Shown: positions 42,351 through 51,836, counted from the stretch's first letter. The stretch is DNA of 64,000 nt from Lichenihabitans psoromatis (GCF_004323635.1 NZ_CP036515.1:1971501-2035500), one strand, 5' to 3'. The notes: generated from the letters alone by a model not told the origin. Numbers and translations: made by a program.

Positions 42351-42815
42351 TTAGCCGAGCGACGAGACGATCCAGAGCGCGCCGCCGACCGCGATCACAT
42401 CCTCGAGGATGGCGGCAACATGGTCGTTGCCGAATGCGGATGCGAGGCGGCTTCGCGCCTCGGCGCCTGCGAGCGTTCCAACGATCGCGCCGAAGAGACC
42501 AGCGATCAGGCCGCCGACCAGATTGCCGAATGCACTGCCGATCGTGGCACCGCAAAACGCGCCGCTCACGATCCGAGAGCCGAACTGGAACGGAACCCTG
42601 CGGCTCGGCGTGTTCGGCAATTGATCGGCGACGAATTCGCCGAGCGCCAGAAGCGAGAAGACCCAAAGCGTGATCGGATGGGCCAGGAACGCGGCCCATG
42701 TGCCATCGACATGAAGCCAACCGAGATGAACGGCCCAGGTCACCGCAGCCGGCGCCGTCATGGTGCGGAGACCCGCGACCACGCCGATCAACAAGGCAAA
42801 AAGGAGAGTCGTCAT
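42351..42815 (-). CDS. DUF4126-like membrane protein
   Basis: This 154-residue integral membrane protein has about five hydrophobic segments and a glycine-rich middle (GLIAGLFGAIVGTLAGAEARSRL). GVVAGLRTMTAPAAVTWA at the start and LALGEFVADQLPNTPSRR are the recognisable family strings. Function unknown. ATG 42815 has GGAG nine bases upstream; the frame remains open to 42848. It lies between convergent TonB-like and co-directional tag genes. Confidence 0.65.
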   Translation of the reverse strand: MTTLLFALLIGVVAGLRTMTAPAAVTWAVHLGWLHVDGTWAAFLAHPITLWVFSLLALGEFVADQLPNTPSRRVPFQFGSRIVSGAFCGATIGSAFGNLVGGLIAGLFGAIVGTLAGAEARSRLASAFGNDHVAAILEDVIAVGGALWIVSSLG

Positions 42816-42860
42816 GGCCGTACTCCGGTTAGAATTGGCGCAGAGCATGCCGCCTTGCGG

Positions 42861-43433
42861 TCACTTTGCAAGCGAGCCCTCGCCGCAACCTGCTTCGGAC
42901 CTGAAGCAATCGGCCACATGGTCGTTGACGATGCCGGTCGCCTGCATCCAGGCATAGACGATCACGGGCCCGACGAATTTGAAGCCGCGCTTCTTCAAGG
43001 CCGCCGATACCGCCTCGGAGAGAGGCGTCTTGGTCGGGACATGACCCGCATGGGCGATCGGCGCGCCGCCTGCCATGCCCCAAACGAAGGTCGCGAAATC
43101 TTCGCCAGCAGCCTGCATGGCGAGATAAGCGCGTGCATTGCCGATCGTGGCCTCGATCTTGGATCGTGACCGGACGATCCCGGCATCTTGCAGCAAGCGC
43201 TCGACATCGACGCTGTCGAAGGCCGCGACCCGCTCTGGGTCAAACGCCGCGAAGGCCGCGCGGAAGGCGTCTCGCTTCCGCAGAATCGTCGACCAGGACA
43301 GCCCCGCCTGAAAGCCATCGAGCATCAGCTTTTCCCACAAGGCTCGACTATCGCGCTCAGGCACGCCCCATTCGGTATCGTGGTAGGCTTGCATCATCGG
43401 GTCGTGCCCGGCCCAGGCGCAGCGATGCGGCAT
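42861..43433 (-). CDS. tag: DNA-3-methyladenine glycosylase I
   Basis: The enzyme removes 3-methyladenine from alkylated DNA. The 190-residue protein shows Tag hallmarks: RCAWAG at the N-terminus with one of the zinc ligands, YHDTEWGVPERDSRALWEKLMLDGFQAGLSWSTIL, and the C-terminal VGPVIVYAWMQATGIVNDHVADCFR, with the remaining His/Cys zinc ligands. Glu in FQAG-preceding helix and Trp residues for base stacking are conserved. ATG 43433 is chosen at the start of homology; the frame continues 45 codons upstream with no homology. It is divergent from the hydrolase gene. A second glycosylase, YcaQ-type, lies at 22.4 kb. Confidence 0.92.
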   Translation of the reverse strand: MPHRCAWAGHDPMMQAYHDTEWGVPERDSRALWEKLMLDGFQAGLSWSTILRKRDAFRAAFAAFDPERVAAFDSVDVERLLQDAGIVRSRSKIEATIGNARAYLAMQAAGEDFATFVWGMAGGAPIAHAGHVPTKTPLSEAVSAALKKRGFKFVGPVIVYAWMQATGIVNDHVADCFRSEAGCGEGSLAK

Positions 43434-43557
43434 CGTGATGGTGTCCTTCGTTGCGGCTCTGTCTGCCACACCGCATGCGTGCGAGCAAAGCAGGCATCCG
43501 CAACCGCACCGCAGACGGGACGTTGCCCCACAGACTGCCACCGAACAGGATCGGCTT

Positions 43558-44586
43558 ATGACATCCACCCGTCTTTTAACGAGCCTGATGCTGGCCGCGA
43601 GTCTCCTGACCTGCGGTTTCGCGAGCGCCGACGATGCAGGCCCGGTCTACGGGCCGGAACTTCAGGGGTTCGATTATCCCTATCCGGTGCATAATTTCAA
43701 CTTCGAGTCGCAACGGCGGTCGCTTCATATGGCCTACATGGATGTCGCGCCGACCGGCAAAGCCAATGGCGAGACGGCCGTGCTGCTGCATGGAAAGAAC
43801 TTTTGCGGCGCCACCTGGGAGAACAGCATCGCGTTTCTCAGCCAGGCCGGCTATCGCGTCGTGGTTCCGGACCAGATCGGCTTCTGTAAAGCCAGCAAGC
43901 CGGAGGCTTACCAATTCTCGTTCCAGCAACTGGCGCGCAACACCCACGCCCTGCTCGAAAGCCTGAAGATCGATCGCATCACGGTGGTGGGCCATTCGAC
44001 CGGCGGTATGCTCGGCATTCGCTACGGCCTGATGTACCCCAAAGACGTGACGCGGCTCGTGCTCGTCGATCCGATCGGGCTCGAGGATTGGAAGGCGCTC
44101 GGCGTTCCCTCGCTCAGCGTCGACCAGTGGAACGCGCGGGAGATGCAGAGCACGGCCGATCGCATCCGCGCCTATGAGCAAGCCACTTACTACGGCGGCA
44201 CCTGGAAGCCGGCTTATGAGAAATGGGTGCAGATGCTGGCCGGCCTGTCTCGCGGCGAAGGCCGCGTCGCGGTCGCCTGGAACTCGGCCCTTCTCTACGA
44301 CATGATCTACACGCAGCCGGTCGTCTACGAACTCGACAAGCTGACCATGCCAACGCTGCTGATGATCGGCGACAAGGATACGACGGCGATCGGCAAGGAT
44401 GTGGCGCCGCCCGAGGTCAAAGCGAAGCTCGGGCATTATGAGGTGCTCGGCAAGCAGGCCGCCAAGGCCATTCCGCACGCGACGCTTGTGGAATTCCCGT
44501 TGCTCGGCCACGCGCCGCAGATGCAGGATCCGGACGCCTATCGCTCTGCATTGCTCGATTGGCTGGCGCGCACGCCCGCCCAGTAG
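43558..44586 (+). CDS. Secreted alpha/beta hydrolase
   Basis: The 342-residue protein has a signal peptide of about 24 residues and an alpha/beta-hydrolase fold. LLHGKNFCGATWE provides the oxyanion loop, Ser147 in VVGHSTGG is the nucleophile, DKDTTAIG holds the acid and LLGHAPQ the histidine. Similar periplasmic hydrolases act on esters, lactones or epoxides; the substrate is not known. ATG 43558 has ACAGGA upstream; an open frame extends to 43435 without a signal. It forms a lone unit with the small secreted-protein gene convergent, six bases away. Confidence 0.8.
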   Translation: MTSTRLLTSLMLAASLLTCGFASADDAGPVYGPELQGFDYPYPVHNFNFESQRRSLHMAYMDVAPTGKANGETAVLLHGKNFCGATWENSIAFLSQAGYRVVVPDQIGFCKASKPEAYQFSFQQLARNTHALLESLKIDRITVVGHSTGGMLGIRYGLMYPKDVTRLVLVDPIGLEDWKALGVPSLSVDQWNAREMQSTADRIRAYEQATYYGGTWKPAYEKWVQMLAGLSRGEGRVAVAWNSALLYDMIYTQPVVYELDKLTMPTLLMIGDKDTTAIGKDVAPPEVKAKLGHYEVLGKQAAKAIPHATLVEFPLLGHAPQMQDPDAYRSALLDWLARTPAQ

Positions 44587-44592
44587 GGTCTG

Positions 44593-44943
44593 TCACCGGC
44601 CGCAGCCGAAAGGCGGAAAGGTACTCGCTGTCCCGGCATTCATGGCCAGCACCACCATATCGTTGGCAAGCTTCAACTCTTCGGGCGAGCGCGGGCAAAC
44701 GTTGTGCGGGCCGGTGCATCCGGAGGCCAGGAAGGCGTCGTGGCGGCTGAGGAAGTCCAGTCCGAGACCCTTGGTGCCGCCGCGCGCGATCGTCTGCGAC
44801 CAGGCTGCCGTGTAGCGGATGCATTTCGTCCCGCTCCAACTCCGGGCCGGCTGGCTCTGTGTAGCCGCAGACGCAGGGCAGGGCATGATCGCAAGCAGCG
44901 CGAGGATCGAACCCGTGGCGATCGATTGGGAAAAGCGGATCAT
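44593..44943 (-). CDS. Small secreted cysteine-containing protein, unknown
   Basis: The 116-residue protein has a clear signal peptide (about residues 1-26, ends ASA). The mature part of 90 residues has four cysteines (GTKCIRY, ASGCTGPHNVCP, FGCGR), likely two disulfides, and a short helical region with SPEELKLANDMVVLAMNAG. No family recognised. The ribosome site is weak. It is divergent from the beta-barrel protein gene. Confidence 0.6.
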   Translation of the reverse strand: MIRFSQSIATGSILALLAIMPCPASAATQSQPARSWSGTKCIRYTAAWSQTIARGGTKGLGLDFLSRHDAFLASGCTGPHNVCPRSPEELKLANDMVVLAMNAGTASTFPPFGCGR

Positions 44944-45090
44944 ATCGGTCTCGCGTCGCGATGGCTTGGACCTTACACGGATCTCGGACGCCCCCGAAAC
45001 GGCGTCTCGTCATCGAGGCATTGGAGCTCGGGCCGAAACATCTTATGATGCGTGCATCGGAGCATATCGCTTCTTGGCCCGGACCCATTC

Positions 45091-45693
45091 ATGGCTCGTC
45101 TGATCTCGTCTTTGTTCGTTGCGGCCGGTCTCAGCGCGGGCGCTGTTTTGCCCGCCCTTGCGGTGGACGCGAGCACGGCGATGTTCCCCACGCTCCCGGC
45201 CCTGGCCCTCGACCCTGAGCCGACGCCATCGATCTGGCACGGACTGTCGGTCGGCACCGAATTGATCGTCGCTGGCGGCAAGCACCAGAAGGGGGCCGGC
45301 GTCGGCGGTGCCCTGACGGCGAGCTACGATCACGAATTTGCGAATCATATCGTGCTCGGCATCGACGGCTCGACCGGCTATTCGCCATCGTTGTTCGGCT
45401 CGAAGTACGTGCGCGGCTATGACTTTGCGGCAACCGACGTGAAGGTCGGTTACGACATGGGCCGTTTGATGCCTTATGTGACCACCGGAGTCGTGCTGGC
45501 GAAGCCGCGATTTGGGCCGGGCTTTGGCTATTCGGCATCCGATTCGATCAACAACGTGTTCAACGATACGTCGGATCTGCAATCGGCGGCGCGGGTCGGT
45601 GCAGGCGTTGAATATGCGCTGACCAATAATCTGACGGTCGGGGTCGGGGTCTCGGTGACGCGCAGTCATGGCGGTTTGATCTCACCGTTCTAA
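45091..45693 (+). CDS. Outer-membrane beta-barrel protein
   Basis: The 200-residue protein has a signal peptide of about 23 residues and then alternating hydrophobic strands ending in a terminal aromatic residue, as in an eight-stranded barrel of the Omp25/opacity type. Strands such as GVGGALTASYDHEFANHIVLGIDG, DVKVGYDMGRLMPYVTTGVVLA and RVGAGVEYALTNNLTVGVGVSVTR are clear, and the last residue is Phe. ATG 45091 opens the signal sequence. Function in detail is unknown; the type is common in rhizobial surfaces. Confidence 0.75.
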   Translation: MARLISSLFVAAGLSAGAVLPALAVDASTAMFPTLPALALDPEPTPSIWHGLSVGTELIVAGGKHQKGAGVGGALTASYDHEFANHIVLGIDGSTGYSPSLFGSKYVRGYDFAATDVKVGYDMGRLMPYVTTGVVLAKPRFGPGFGYSASDSINNVFNDTSDLQSAARVGAGVEYALTNNLTVGVGVSVTRSHGGLISPF

Positions 45694-45765
45694 CGTCGCG
45701 ACGAGCGCCCCGCGGCGTGCCGGGTCGCTCCATCTGCCGCCAACCTTAGTCGAGTGAGCGATCCC

Positions 45766-46236
45766 ATGTCCGAAACCCGCCCGCCCCTGCCGCCCTTCAC
45801 GATCGAGACCGCGACCCAGAAGGTGCGTGGCGCCGAGGATGGCTGGAACTCGCGAAATCCGGCGCGCGTGGCGCTTGCCTATACGGAGGATAGTGCCTGG
45901 CGCAATCGTGCCGAATTCGTGCACGGGCGCGCTGCGATCGAGGCTTTCCTGACCCGCAAGTGGAACCGCGAGCTCGATTATCGGCTCATCAAGGAGCTTT
46001 GGGCCTTCACGGGTGACCGGATCGCTGTTCGTTTCGCTTACGAATGGCATGACGATTCCGGGCAGTGGTTCCGCTCCTACGGGAACGAGAACTGGCATTT
46101 CGCGACAAATGGGCTGATGCAACGACGCTTTGCCTGCATCAACGATCTGCCGATCACCGCCGCCGACCGAAAATACCACTGGCCCCTCGGTACTCGGCCC
46201 GCCGATCACCCCGGTCTGTCGGACCTCGACCTCTAA
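45766..46236 (+). CDS. DUF1348 (NTF2-like) protein
   Basis: The 156-residue protein matches DUF1348, a subfamily of SnoaL/NTF2-like folds. [59 protein letters not shown] is the conserved core, and [22 protein letters not shown] follows. Biochemical role unknown. ATG 45766 fits the family start; GTG 45754 would add four residues. Its stop overlaps the convergent CoA-transferase gene by four bases. Confidence 0.82.
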   Translation: MSETRPPLPPFTIETATQKVRGAEDGWNSRNPARVALAYTEDSAWRNRAEFVHGRAAIEAFLTRKWNRELDYRLIKELWAFTGDRIAVRFAYEWHDDSGQWFRSYGNENWHFATNGLMQRRFACINDLPITAADRKYHWPLGTRPADHPGLSDLDL

Positions 46237-47387
46237 TCCCGAGCCGGCCAGCCGGCCGCGCCCGTCAGGGCCGCATTATGCTGGCCCTTCGTCGGGGCCG
46301 GAACCGCGAGGCTGAGCTCGGCACCGGAAAAGCGGATCGGCGTCCTGACCCCCGGGATCCCGCCGGGGGCGATCTGCATCGCGCGAGACTGCACCTGTGG
46401 GTCGGCGAACACATCCGCGACCGTGTTGATCGGCCCCGCCGGCACCCCGACCGCTTCGAGCCGATCGAGCAGATCCTTGCGCGTGATCGATCGTGTCCGC
46501 TTGGTCAGCAGTGTCGTCAGGTCGGTTCGGTGAGCGACGCGGGCCGCATTGCTGACGAATCTGGGGTCGCGCGCAAGCTCCGTCTCCCCAAGCACGTCGC
46601 AGAGGCGCTCGAACTGCCGGTCGTTCCCGCAGGCCACGATGATATTGCCGTCCGCGACCGGGAAGGTCTGATAGGGGGCGATGTTCGGATGGGCGTTGCC
46701 AAGGCGGGTCGGCGCCGTGCCGGTCGCGAGGAAGTTCATGGCCTGGTTGGCCAGCACTCCGGTCATGCAATCGAGCAGCGCCATGTCAATGTGTTGGCCG
46801 AGGCCCGTCCGCTCGCGTTGAGAAAGGGCCGCTTGGATGCCGATCACGCCGTAAAGCCCGGTGAAGATATCGGCGAAAGCGACACCGATCTTCTGCGGCT
46901 CACCGGCCGGGTCGCCGGTCAGGTCCATGATGCCGCCCATGCCTTGGATCATGAAATCGTAGCCGGCCCGCTGTGCATAGGGTCCGTCCTGCCCGAAGCC
47001 GGTCACCGAGCAATAGATCAATCGCGGATTGCTGCGGCTGAGGCTCCCATAGTCGAGCCCGTATTTGGCGAGCCCGCCAACCTTGAAATTCTCGATCAGG
47101 ACGTCGGCGTCTTTGGCAAGGTCGCGGAGCGTCGCGAGGTCGTCGACGTTTTTGAAATCCAGCGTCACCGAACGCTTGCCCCGATTGCAGGCATAGAAAT
47201 AGGCGGCCGAACAATCGTCTCCTTGGTCGATGAAGGGTGGGCCCCAACTGCGGGTGTCGTCGCCCTCTGGACTCTCGACCTTGAGCACGTCGGCGCCAAG
47301 ATCGGCCAGGGTCTGGCCGATCCAGGGTCCCGCCAGAATGCGGGCGAGTTCGAGAACGCGGAGGCCTTGAAGGGGAGCGTCTGACAT
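46233..47387 (-). CDS. Family III CoA transferase (CaiB/BaiF type)
   Basis: The 384-residue enzyme moves CoA between carboxylic acids. Family features are [32 protein letters not shown], the Asp144 candidate catalytic residue in [31 protein letters not shown] and the C-terminal [18 protein letters not shown]. Formyl-CoA and oxalyl-CoA metabolism, bile acids, carnitine or succinyl-CoA-dependent substrates are all known in the family. No oxalyl-CoA decarboxylase is nearby. ATG 47387 gives the family start, but ATG 47408, overlapping the upstream stop, is also possible. Confidence 0.85.
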   Translation of the reverse strand: MSDAPLQGLRVLELARILAGPWIGQTLADLGADVLKVESPEGDDTRSWGPPFIDQGDDCSAAYFYACNRGKRSVTLDFKNVDDLATLRDLAKDADVLIENFKVGGLAKYGLDYGSLSRSNPRLIYCSVTGFGQDGPYAQRAGYDFMIQGMGGIMDLTGDPAGEPQKIGVAFADIFTGLYGVIGIQAALSQRERTGLGQHIDMALLDCMTGVLANQAMNFLATGTAPTRLGNAHPNIAPYQTFPVADGNIIVACGNDRQFERLCDVLGETELARDPRFVSNAARVAHRTDLTTLLTKRTRSITRKDLLDRLEAVGVPAGPINTVADVFADPQVQSRAMQIAPGGIPGVRTPIRFSGAELSLAVPAPTKGQHNAALTGAAGWPARD

Positions 47388-47404
47388 CGGTGCGGGATTT
47401 TCTC

Positions 47405-47638
47405 TCATCGGGGGTTGCGTCTCAACCAATCCGCCACGGCGGTGCGGGCACGCTCGGGCGAGTAGCCGGGGAGGGGCTCGCCCTGTTCATCGATCAGTCC
47501 GGCTTCGAGGTCCGCCGCCGCGATATACCAATGCGCGTCGACCCAGGCCGACACGTCCTCATCGGGCGCTGAATTGCGTCGGCAGACCCGCTCGGTGACG
47601 GCGCGCGCCATGGCTTCGAGATTGCTCATCTGGCTCAT
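47405..47638 (-). CDS. Small hypothetical protein
   Basis: The 77-residue protein has no signal or membrane segment. Acidic and helical in character, it contains DAHWYIAAADLEAGLIDEQG and RARTAVADWLRRNPR. GGCGGAG precedes the ATG at 47638 by ten bases. It is immediately upstream of, and possibly coupled to, the CoA-transferase gene. No family recognised. Confidence 0.55.
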   Translation of the reverse strand: MSQMSNLEAMARAVTERVCRRNSAPDEDVSAWVDAHWYIAAADLEAGLIDEQGEPLPGYSPERARTAVADWLRRNPR

Positions 47639-47740
47639 GTGCCAAAAGCTCCGCCGTCGCTCGTGAGCCCGCGTCGATGGACCTTGCGGAACTTTGACTC
47701 CAATTGCTTCGTTTCAGCTTGAGCAGAAGGAAACCGGATC

Positions 47741-47980
47741 ATGCGTTTCGTCTTTGGACTCATCGTCGGTTGTTTGCTGACCGTCGGCATCGCCTATGTT
47801 CATGACCTCAATCAGCCCACCGGCCCCGCTCTGGTGGCGACCGATACGACCGGCTCGGCAACAGTCCCGGACGGCCGGATGGTCAATTGGGACGTGGTGA
47901 ACCGCAATCTCCGCGGGGTCAATGGCTGGATGCAGGCGCAATGGACCTGGATCACCGGACAGGTGAACCGCGCCGGCTAA
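47741..47980 (+). CDS. Small single-span membrane protein
   Basis: The 79-residue protein has one N-terminal membrane helix (MRFVFGLIVGCLLTVGIAYVHD), followed by a periplasmic stretch with aromatic residues (MQAQWTWITGQV). AGAAGGAAA precedes the ATG. Small proteins of this build are common in Beijerinckiaceae-like genomes but have no assigned role. It lies 17 bases ahead of the SnoaL-like gene on the same strand. Confidence 0.6.
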   Translation: MRFVFGLIVGCLLTVGIAYVHDLNQPTGPALVATDTTGSATVPDGRMVNWDVVNRNLRGVNGWMQAQWTWITGQVNRAG

Positions 47981-47997
47981 GTCGCGAGGCAGTCCGA

Positions 47998-48387
47998 ATG
48001 GTGACGGATCTGTCCACACTCTACCGGAGCTACATCGCTTGCCTGAACCAGCGGGATTGGTCGCGGCTCGGCGAGTTCGTCCATGAGGATGTTATCCATA
48101 ACGGCAACAGCCTTGGTGTGGCTGGTTATCGTCGCATGCTCGAGCGAGACGTTGCAGAGATCCCGGATCTTGTCTTTCACGTGGAGATGCTGGTGTCCGA
48201 AGCCCCTTACGTGGCAAGTCGACTGATCTTCGACTGCCGCCCTGTCGGAACGTTCCTCGGCTTGCAGGTCAACGGCAGGCGGGTCCGTTTCGCCGAACAC
48301 GCCACCTACGCATTTCGAGCGGGACGGATCAGGGAGGTTTGGTCGCTGATCGACAAGGCCGCGATCGAGGCGCAACTCGCCCCCTAA
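47998..48387 (+). CDS. SnoaL-like ester cyclase family protein
   Basis: The 129-residue protein is a SnoaL-type member of the NTF2 superfamily. The pattern LNQRDWSRLGEFVHEDVIHNGNSLGVAGYRRMLERDVAEIPDLVFHVEMLVSE is typical, with the pocket His and Asp in the centre, and GRIREVWSLIDKAAIE at the end. Family members include polyketide cyclases, but many are uncharacterised. ATG 47998 starts 17 bases after the preceding small membrane protein gene. Confidence 0.75.
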   Translation: MVTDLSTLYRSYIACLNQRDWSRLGEFVHEDVIHNGNSLGVAGYRRMLERDVAEIPDLVFHVEMLVSEAPYVASRLIFDCRPVGTFLGLQVNGRRVRFAEHATYAFRAGRIREVWSLIDKAAIEAQLAP

Positions 48388-48532
48388 CCGGCGGCGCGTT
48401 GTCGGCCGCCGTGTTTCCGCTGCGCGACATGGCATCACGGGAGGCGAGAGCCCGGAAACAAAGGCCCCGTTCTGTGTTTGCGAAGGAAGCTGCTTAGCGC
48501 GGCTTGCGAAGCGTAAACAGCAGGGAACGCGC

Positions 48533-49807
48533 ATGTCGGATCTCACACGTCGAACCGTCCTTGGTGCGTCGGCCGGTCTTCTCAGTGTCGGGCTCACTCA
48601 GGCCCGAGCGGCCGAAGTCGGCACGATGCCGGAAGACCCTCACGCCATCGGCACCGTGACCGGAAGCAAGGTGGAGCTTCCGCCGCTGCATGCGGCCTCC
48701 GAGGCGGAGGGACCGCTGCCAAACCCCGATCCATTCACCAAACGGCTCGGAGTGGCTGTGGTCGGGCTCGGCCATTTGTCCTTGGGCGAGATCTTGCCAG
48801 GGTTCGGCCAGAGTAAAAGCGTCAAGGTCGTGGCACTTGTCAGCGGCCATCGCGAGAAGGCTCGTGCGGTGGCGGCGGAGTATAACGTCCCGGAACGCGC
48901 CCTCTACGATTATGCCTCGTTCGACAGCATCAAAAACAATCCCGAGATCGATTTCGTCTACATCGTTTTGCCCAATGCGATGCATCTCGAATTCGTCACC
49001 CGTGCGGCGCAGGCCGGCAAACATGTGCTGTGCGAAAAGCCGATGGCGACCACCTCCGCCGATGCCGAGCGGATGATTGCGGCCTGCCGCGACGCCAAGG
49101 TCAAGCTGATGATCGCCTATCGGATGCAATATGAGGCCACACAGCGGGCCGCGATCGCGATGGTTCGCAAGAAAGAGATCGGCGAACTGCGGCTCATTCA
49201 AGCCGTCAATGGGCAGAACGACACGCCGGGCCAATGGCGTCAGGTCAAGGCCATCGCGGGCGGCGGATCGCTGCCGGATGTCGGGATCTACTGCTACAAC
49301 GCGTTCCGCTATCTGACCGGCGAAGAGCCGGTTGAGGTCACCGGCCGAATGACGCAGCCGACGGGGGATCCGCGTTTCTCACAAGTCGAGGATCTCGCCA
49401 ATTTCACCCTTCAGTTCCCGTCCGGCGTCATGGGGGTCGGGACGAGCGGTTATAGCATCCACGAAGCTCGCGCCCTCAAAGCGATGGGAACGACGGGGTG
49501 GATCGGCCTCGACAATGCTTTTGCGTATAACAACATCGCGATGACGGTATCGCGCAAGGTCGGCCAGGTGAACGGCATCGATCACCGGCAATATCCGCCG
49601 AAAAGCCAATTCGCGACCGAGATGGACCATTTCGCTGACACGATCCGCCGCGATGTCGTGCCTCATACGCCGGGCGAGGAGGGCCTCCAGGATATCCGGA
49701 TCATGGAGGCGATCTATCGCGCGGCGGAAGGCGGCAGTCCCGTCAAAATGCCGCTCGTCCAAGGGCTCGATACGACACGCGGTCCTGCGCCTGCGACGGA
49801 GGGTTAA
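48533..49807 (+). CDS. Tat-exported Gfo/Idh/MocA oxidoreductase (GFOR-like)
   Basis: The 424-residue protein has a Tat leader with twin arginine (TRRTVLGASAG) and a long Pro-rich stretch, and then the nucleotide-binding domain. VAVVGLGHLSLGEILPGF gives the Rossmann motif near residue 75. VLCEKPMATT contains the family EKP motif, and GGSLPDVGIYCYNAFRYLTGEEP is the catalytic-domain block. Zymomonas glucose-fructose oxidoreductase has the same plan: Tat export with tightly bound NADP. A periplasmic sugar dehydrogenase or GFOR-like role is likely; substrates are not known. CAGGGAACG precedes the start. Confidence 0.85.
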   Translation: MSDLTRRTVLGASAGLLSVGLTQARAAEVGTMPEDPHAIGTVTGSKVELPPLHAASEAEGPLPNPDPFTKRLGVAVVGLGHLSLGEILPGFGQSKSVKVVALVSGHREKARAVAAEYNVPERALYDYASFDSIKNNPEIDFVYIVLPNAMHLEFVTRAAQAGKHVLCEKPMATTSADAERMIAACRDAKVKLMIAYRMQYEATQRAAIAMVRKKEIGELRLIQAVNGQNDTPGQWRQVKAIAGGGSLPDVGIYCYNAFRYLTGEEPVEVTGRMTQPTGDPRFSQVEDLANFTLQFPSGVMGVGTSGYSIHEARALKAMGTTGWIGLDNAFAYNNIAMTVSRKVGQVNGIDHRQYPPKSQFATEMDHFADTIRRDVVPHTPGEEGLQDIRIMEAIYRAAEGGSPVKMPLVQGLDTTRGPAPATEG

Positions 49808-49842
49808 GCTGCCCTCCGCTCAGCGGCGCGGCGAACTCCGGT

Positions 49843-50688
49843 TCAGCCGCCCATGTAGGTCTTGAAGGCCTCGGCGTAATCGGGGTGCCAACGCGATAAG
49901 GCTGGACGATTGTCGATGATGTCGCCCATCGCCCAAGCCATCCGCTTTTCATCGGTTGCGCGATCGACGTCATTGTCCGGGCAGAGAATGTAGAAGTCGC
50001 CCCGGCCAAGCGCCTCGAGCATGAAGTCGACAACCTGCTCCCCGCTCCAGGCGGCGGCCGGTCTCTCATCCTGACCGGTCATTCCCGTGAAGGTGAAGCC
50101 GGGGATCAGCAGATGCGCCGAAACCCTGCAACCGGGAACGGACCGGAGTTCGTGCGCCGTGCTTTCCGTGAACACACGGACGCCGGCTTTGCTGACGTTA
50201 TAGGCGGTGTTGCCGGGCGGCGTCGTAATGCCCTGTTTCGATCCCGTGTTGATGATCAGCCCGGGGGTGCCCTGGGCCATCATCGCATGCGCGAAGGCCT
50301 GAACGCCGTTGATGACACCCCAGAGATTGACGCCGAGCAGTTCATGCCACGCGGGGCTGGGGTCGAGCGCCTTACCGACGATGCCGACACCCGCATTGTT
50401 CATCAGCACGTCGACCGAGCCGAACGCGTCGTAGGTTGCGATCTTGAGGGCCAGAACCTCGTCGCCCTTGGCGACATCGGTCGCGACCGCACGGATGGCG
50501 GCGGAGCCGCTCGGAGCGTGTTCGATCACAGCACGCTCGGCCGCCTGCAGCGCGACGCCGGGCCGATCCGCGATCATGACCTTCATGCCCTTCGCCGCGA
50601 AGATTTTGGCTGCCGCAAGTCCGATGCCGCTCGCGCCCCCCGTGATGACGGCGACGCGGTCTTTGGCGATGGCTGGATGTGTGGTCAT
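49843..50688 (-). CDS. Short-chain dehydrogenase
   Basis: The 281-residue SDR has a cofactor motif TGGASGIG near residue 18, NNAGVG, the catalytic Ser in INTGSKQG, and YxxxK in AYNVSK. Cofactor preference for NAD is suggested by IADRPGVAL with an acidic residue at the end of the second strand. ATG 50688 has GGGAGACC upstream. The end of the sequence (DFYILCPDNDVDRATDEKRMAW) is typical of a large, uncharacterised subfamily. It lies downstream of fdsD on the same strand with a 55-base gap and could be the last gene of the formate dehydrogenase operon. Confidence 0.8.
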   Translation of the reverse strand: MTTHPAIAKDRVAVITGGASGIGLAAAKIFAAKGMKVMIADRPGVALQAAERAVIEHAPSGSAAIRAVATDVAKGDEVLALKIATYDAFGSVDVLMNNAGVGIVGKALDPSPAWHELLGVNLWGVINGVQAFAHAMMAQGTPGLIINTGSKQGITTPPGNTAYNVSKAGVRVFTESTAHELRSVPGCRVSAHLLIPGFTFTGMTGQDERPAAAWSGEQVVDFMLEALGRGDFYILCPDNDVDRATDEKRMAWAMGDIIDNRPALSRWHPDYAEAFKTYMGG

Positions 50689-50743
50689 GGCGGTCTCCCA
50701 TAGCTTGATCGCGGACCTTGGGTGGACCAGACGAACGCGGGCG

Positions 50744-51022
50744 TCAACCCGCGTCGCTGGCCCCGATCTCACCCACGGCCGCCGGACCTGCGGCTTCCTT
50801 TTCGGCGGGGTTCGGAGCCTCGACAGGGTGGCGGAACGCGGCCCGCACCAATGGATCGAGACTGGGCGCGTCAAGCGCCTCGCCAAGCTTCAGCCGCATC
50901 TTGGGTGTCCAGAACGACACGACATGATCGTGGATGCCGGTCATCGCCTGATTGTCGGGATAGGAATGGAAATAATTGGCGATCTGGTTCGCCATGCGGA
51001 TGAGTTTGTCGTCGCTGTTCAT
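50744..51022 (-). CDS. fdsD: Formate dehydrogenase delta subunit
   Basis: The 92-residue protein matches FdsD: LIRMANQIANYFHSYPDNQAMTGIHDHVVSFWTPKMR near residues 7-43 is the family core. The C-terminal 35 residues are a low-complexity Ala/Pro tail. FdsD is needed for full activity of NAD-dependent molybdenum formate dehydrogenases. It starts at 51022 within the fdhD stop (ATGA). It is separated from fdsA by the MFS and fdhD genes, but all run in one direction. Confidence 0.88.
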   Translation of the reverse strand: MNSDDKLIRMANQIANYFHSYPDNQAMTGIHDHVVSFWTPKMRLKLGEALDAPSLDPLVRAAFRHPVEAPNPAEKEAAGPAAVGEIGASDAG

Positions 51023-51831
51023 GCAAGCACCTTGTCGGATGTGATGCGGTCGGCCCCGTGGAACAGCGTGACGCCATCCCGGCGGGCGATACCCACGAGC
51101 GTGATGTCGAGCGCCCGGGCCCGCTGCAGGGCGAGCGAGGTCGGCGCCGAAATCGCCACCAACGTGCGCGCCCCGAATGTCGCGACCTTTTCGACCATTT
51201 CGAAGGAGGCACGGCTGGTGATCAGCACGAAGCCGTCGTCGGGTGATTGACCGTCCCGGAGCAGCGCACCGATGAGCTTATCGAGCGCGTTGTGCCGCCC
51301 GACGTCCTCGCGCACCAGTTTGATCGCGCCATCACGTCCACACCAGGCCGCGCCATGGACCGCGCGTGTTCGAGCACCGAGCGGCTGCTGCGCGTCGAGC
51401 TCTCCCACGGCGCGCTCGATCGCACCGAGCGATAGGGTGGGCGCGGGACCCTGCCGTGCCAGAGCGCGAGGCAGTGCATCGAGATCCTCGATCCCACAGA
51501 GCCCGCAACTGGTCCGTCCGGATAAAGCGCGTTTGCGAGCCAGATGCGTGTGCAGCCGCGCACCGACGAGATCGATCCGCAGCCGCAAGCCATCCTCGAG
51601 CGTCTCGAGGCTGACGGACCTGATATCCGCCGGGCTCGTGATGATGCCCTCCGTCAGGCTGAATCCGTAGCCAAAATCCTCGAGGTCGTCCGGCGTCAGC
51701 ATCATGACGCCGAACGGAATATCCGCGTAAGTCACCTGCACCGGCGTTTCGATCGCGACCGACCGCGTCTCGTCCCGGATCTCACCGGCAAACGTCAACA
51801 CGCGGATGGGAGCATTTTGAAAACCGGACAT
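51019..51831 (-). CDS. fdhD: Formate dehydrogenase sulfurtransferase FdhD
   Basis: The 270-residue protein delivers sulfur to the molybdenum cofactor of formate dehydrogenase. FdhD signatures are LTEGII near residue 60, the essential C-x2-C in TSCGLCGIEDL, and RAVHGAAW with VREDVGRHNALDKLIGALL, a cofactor-binding block. The C-terminal ITSRASFEMVEKVATFGARTLVAISAPTSLAL is equally typical. It begins five bases after the MFS stop and its stop overlaps fdsD, so it is tightly built into the operon. Confidence 0.93.
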   Translation of the reverse strand: MSGFQNAPIRVLTFAGEIRDETRSVAIETPVQVTYADIPFGVMMLTPDDLEDFGYGFSLTEGIITSPADIRSVSLETLEDGLRLRIDLVGARLHTHLARKRALSGRTSCGLCGIEDLDALPRALARQGPAPTLSLGAIERAVGELDAQQPLGARTRAVHGAAWCGRDGAIKLVREDVGRHNALDKLIGALLRDGQSPDDGFVLITSRASFEMVEKVATFGARTLVAISAPTSLALQRARALDITLVGIARRDGVTLFHGADRITSDKVLA

Positions 51832-51836
51832 CTCGC

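Noticed and set aside
46065..47384. 439-codon open frame on the plus strand
   Set aside because: Antisense to the CoA transferase, whose family motifs are clear.
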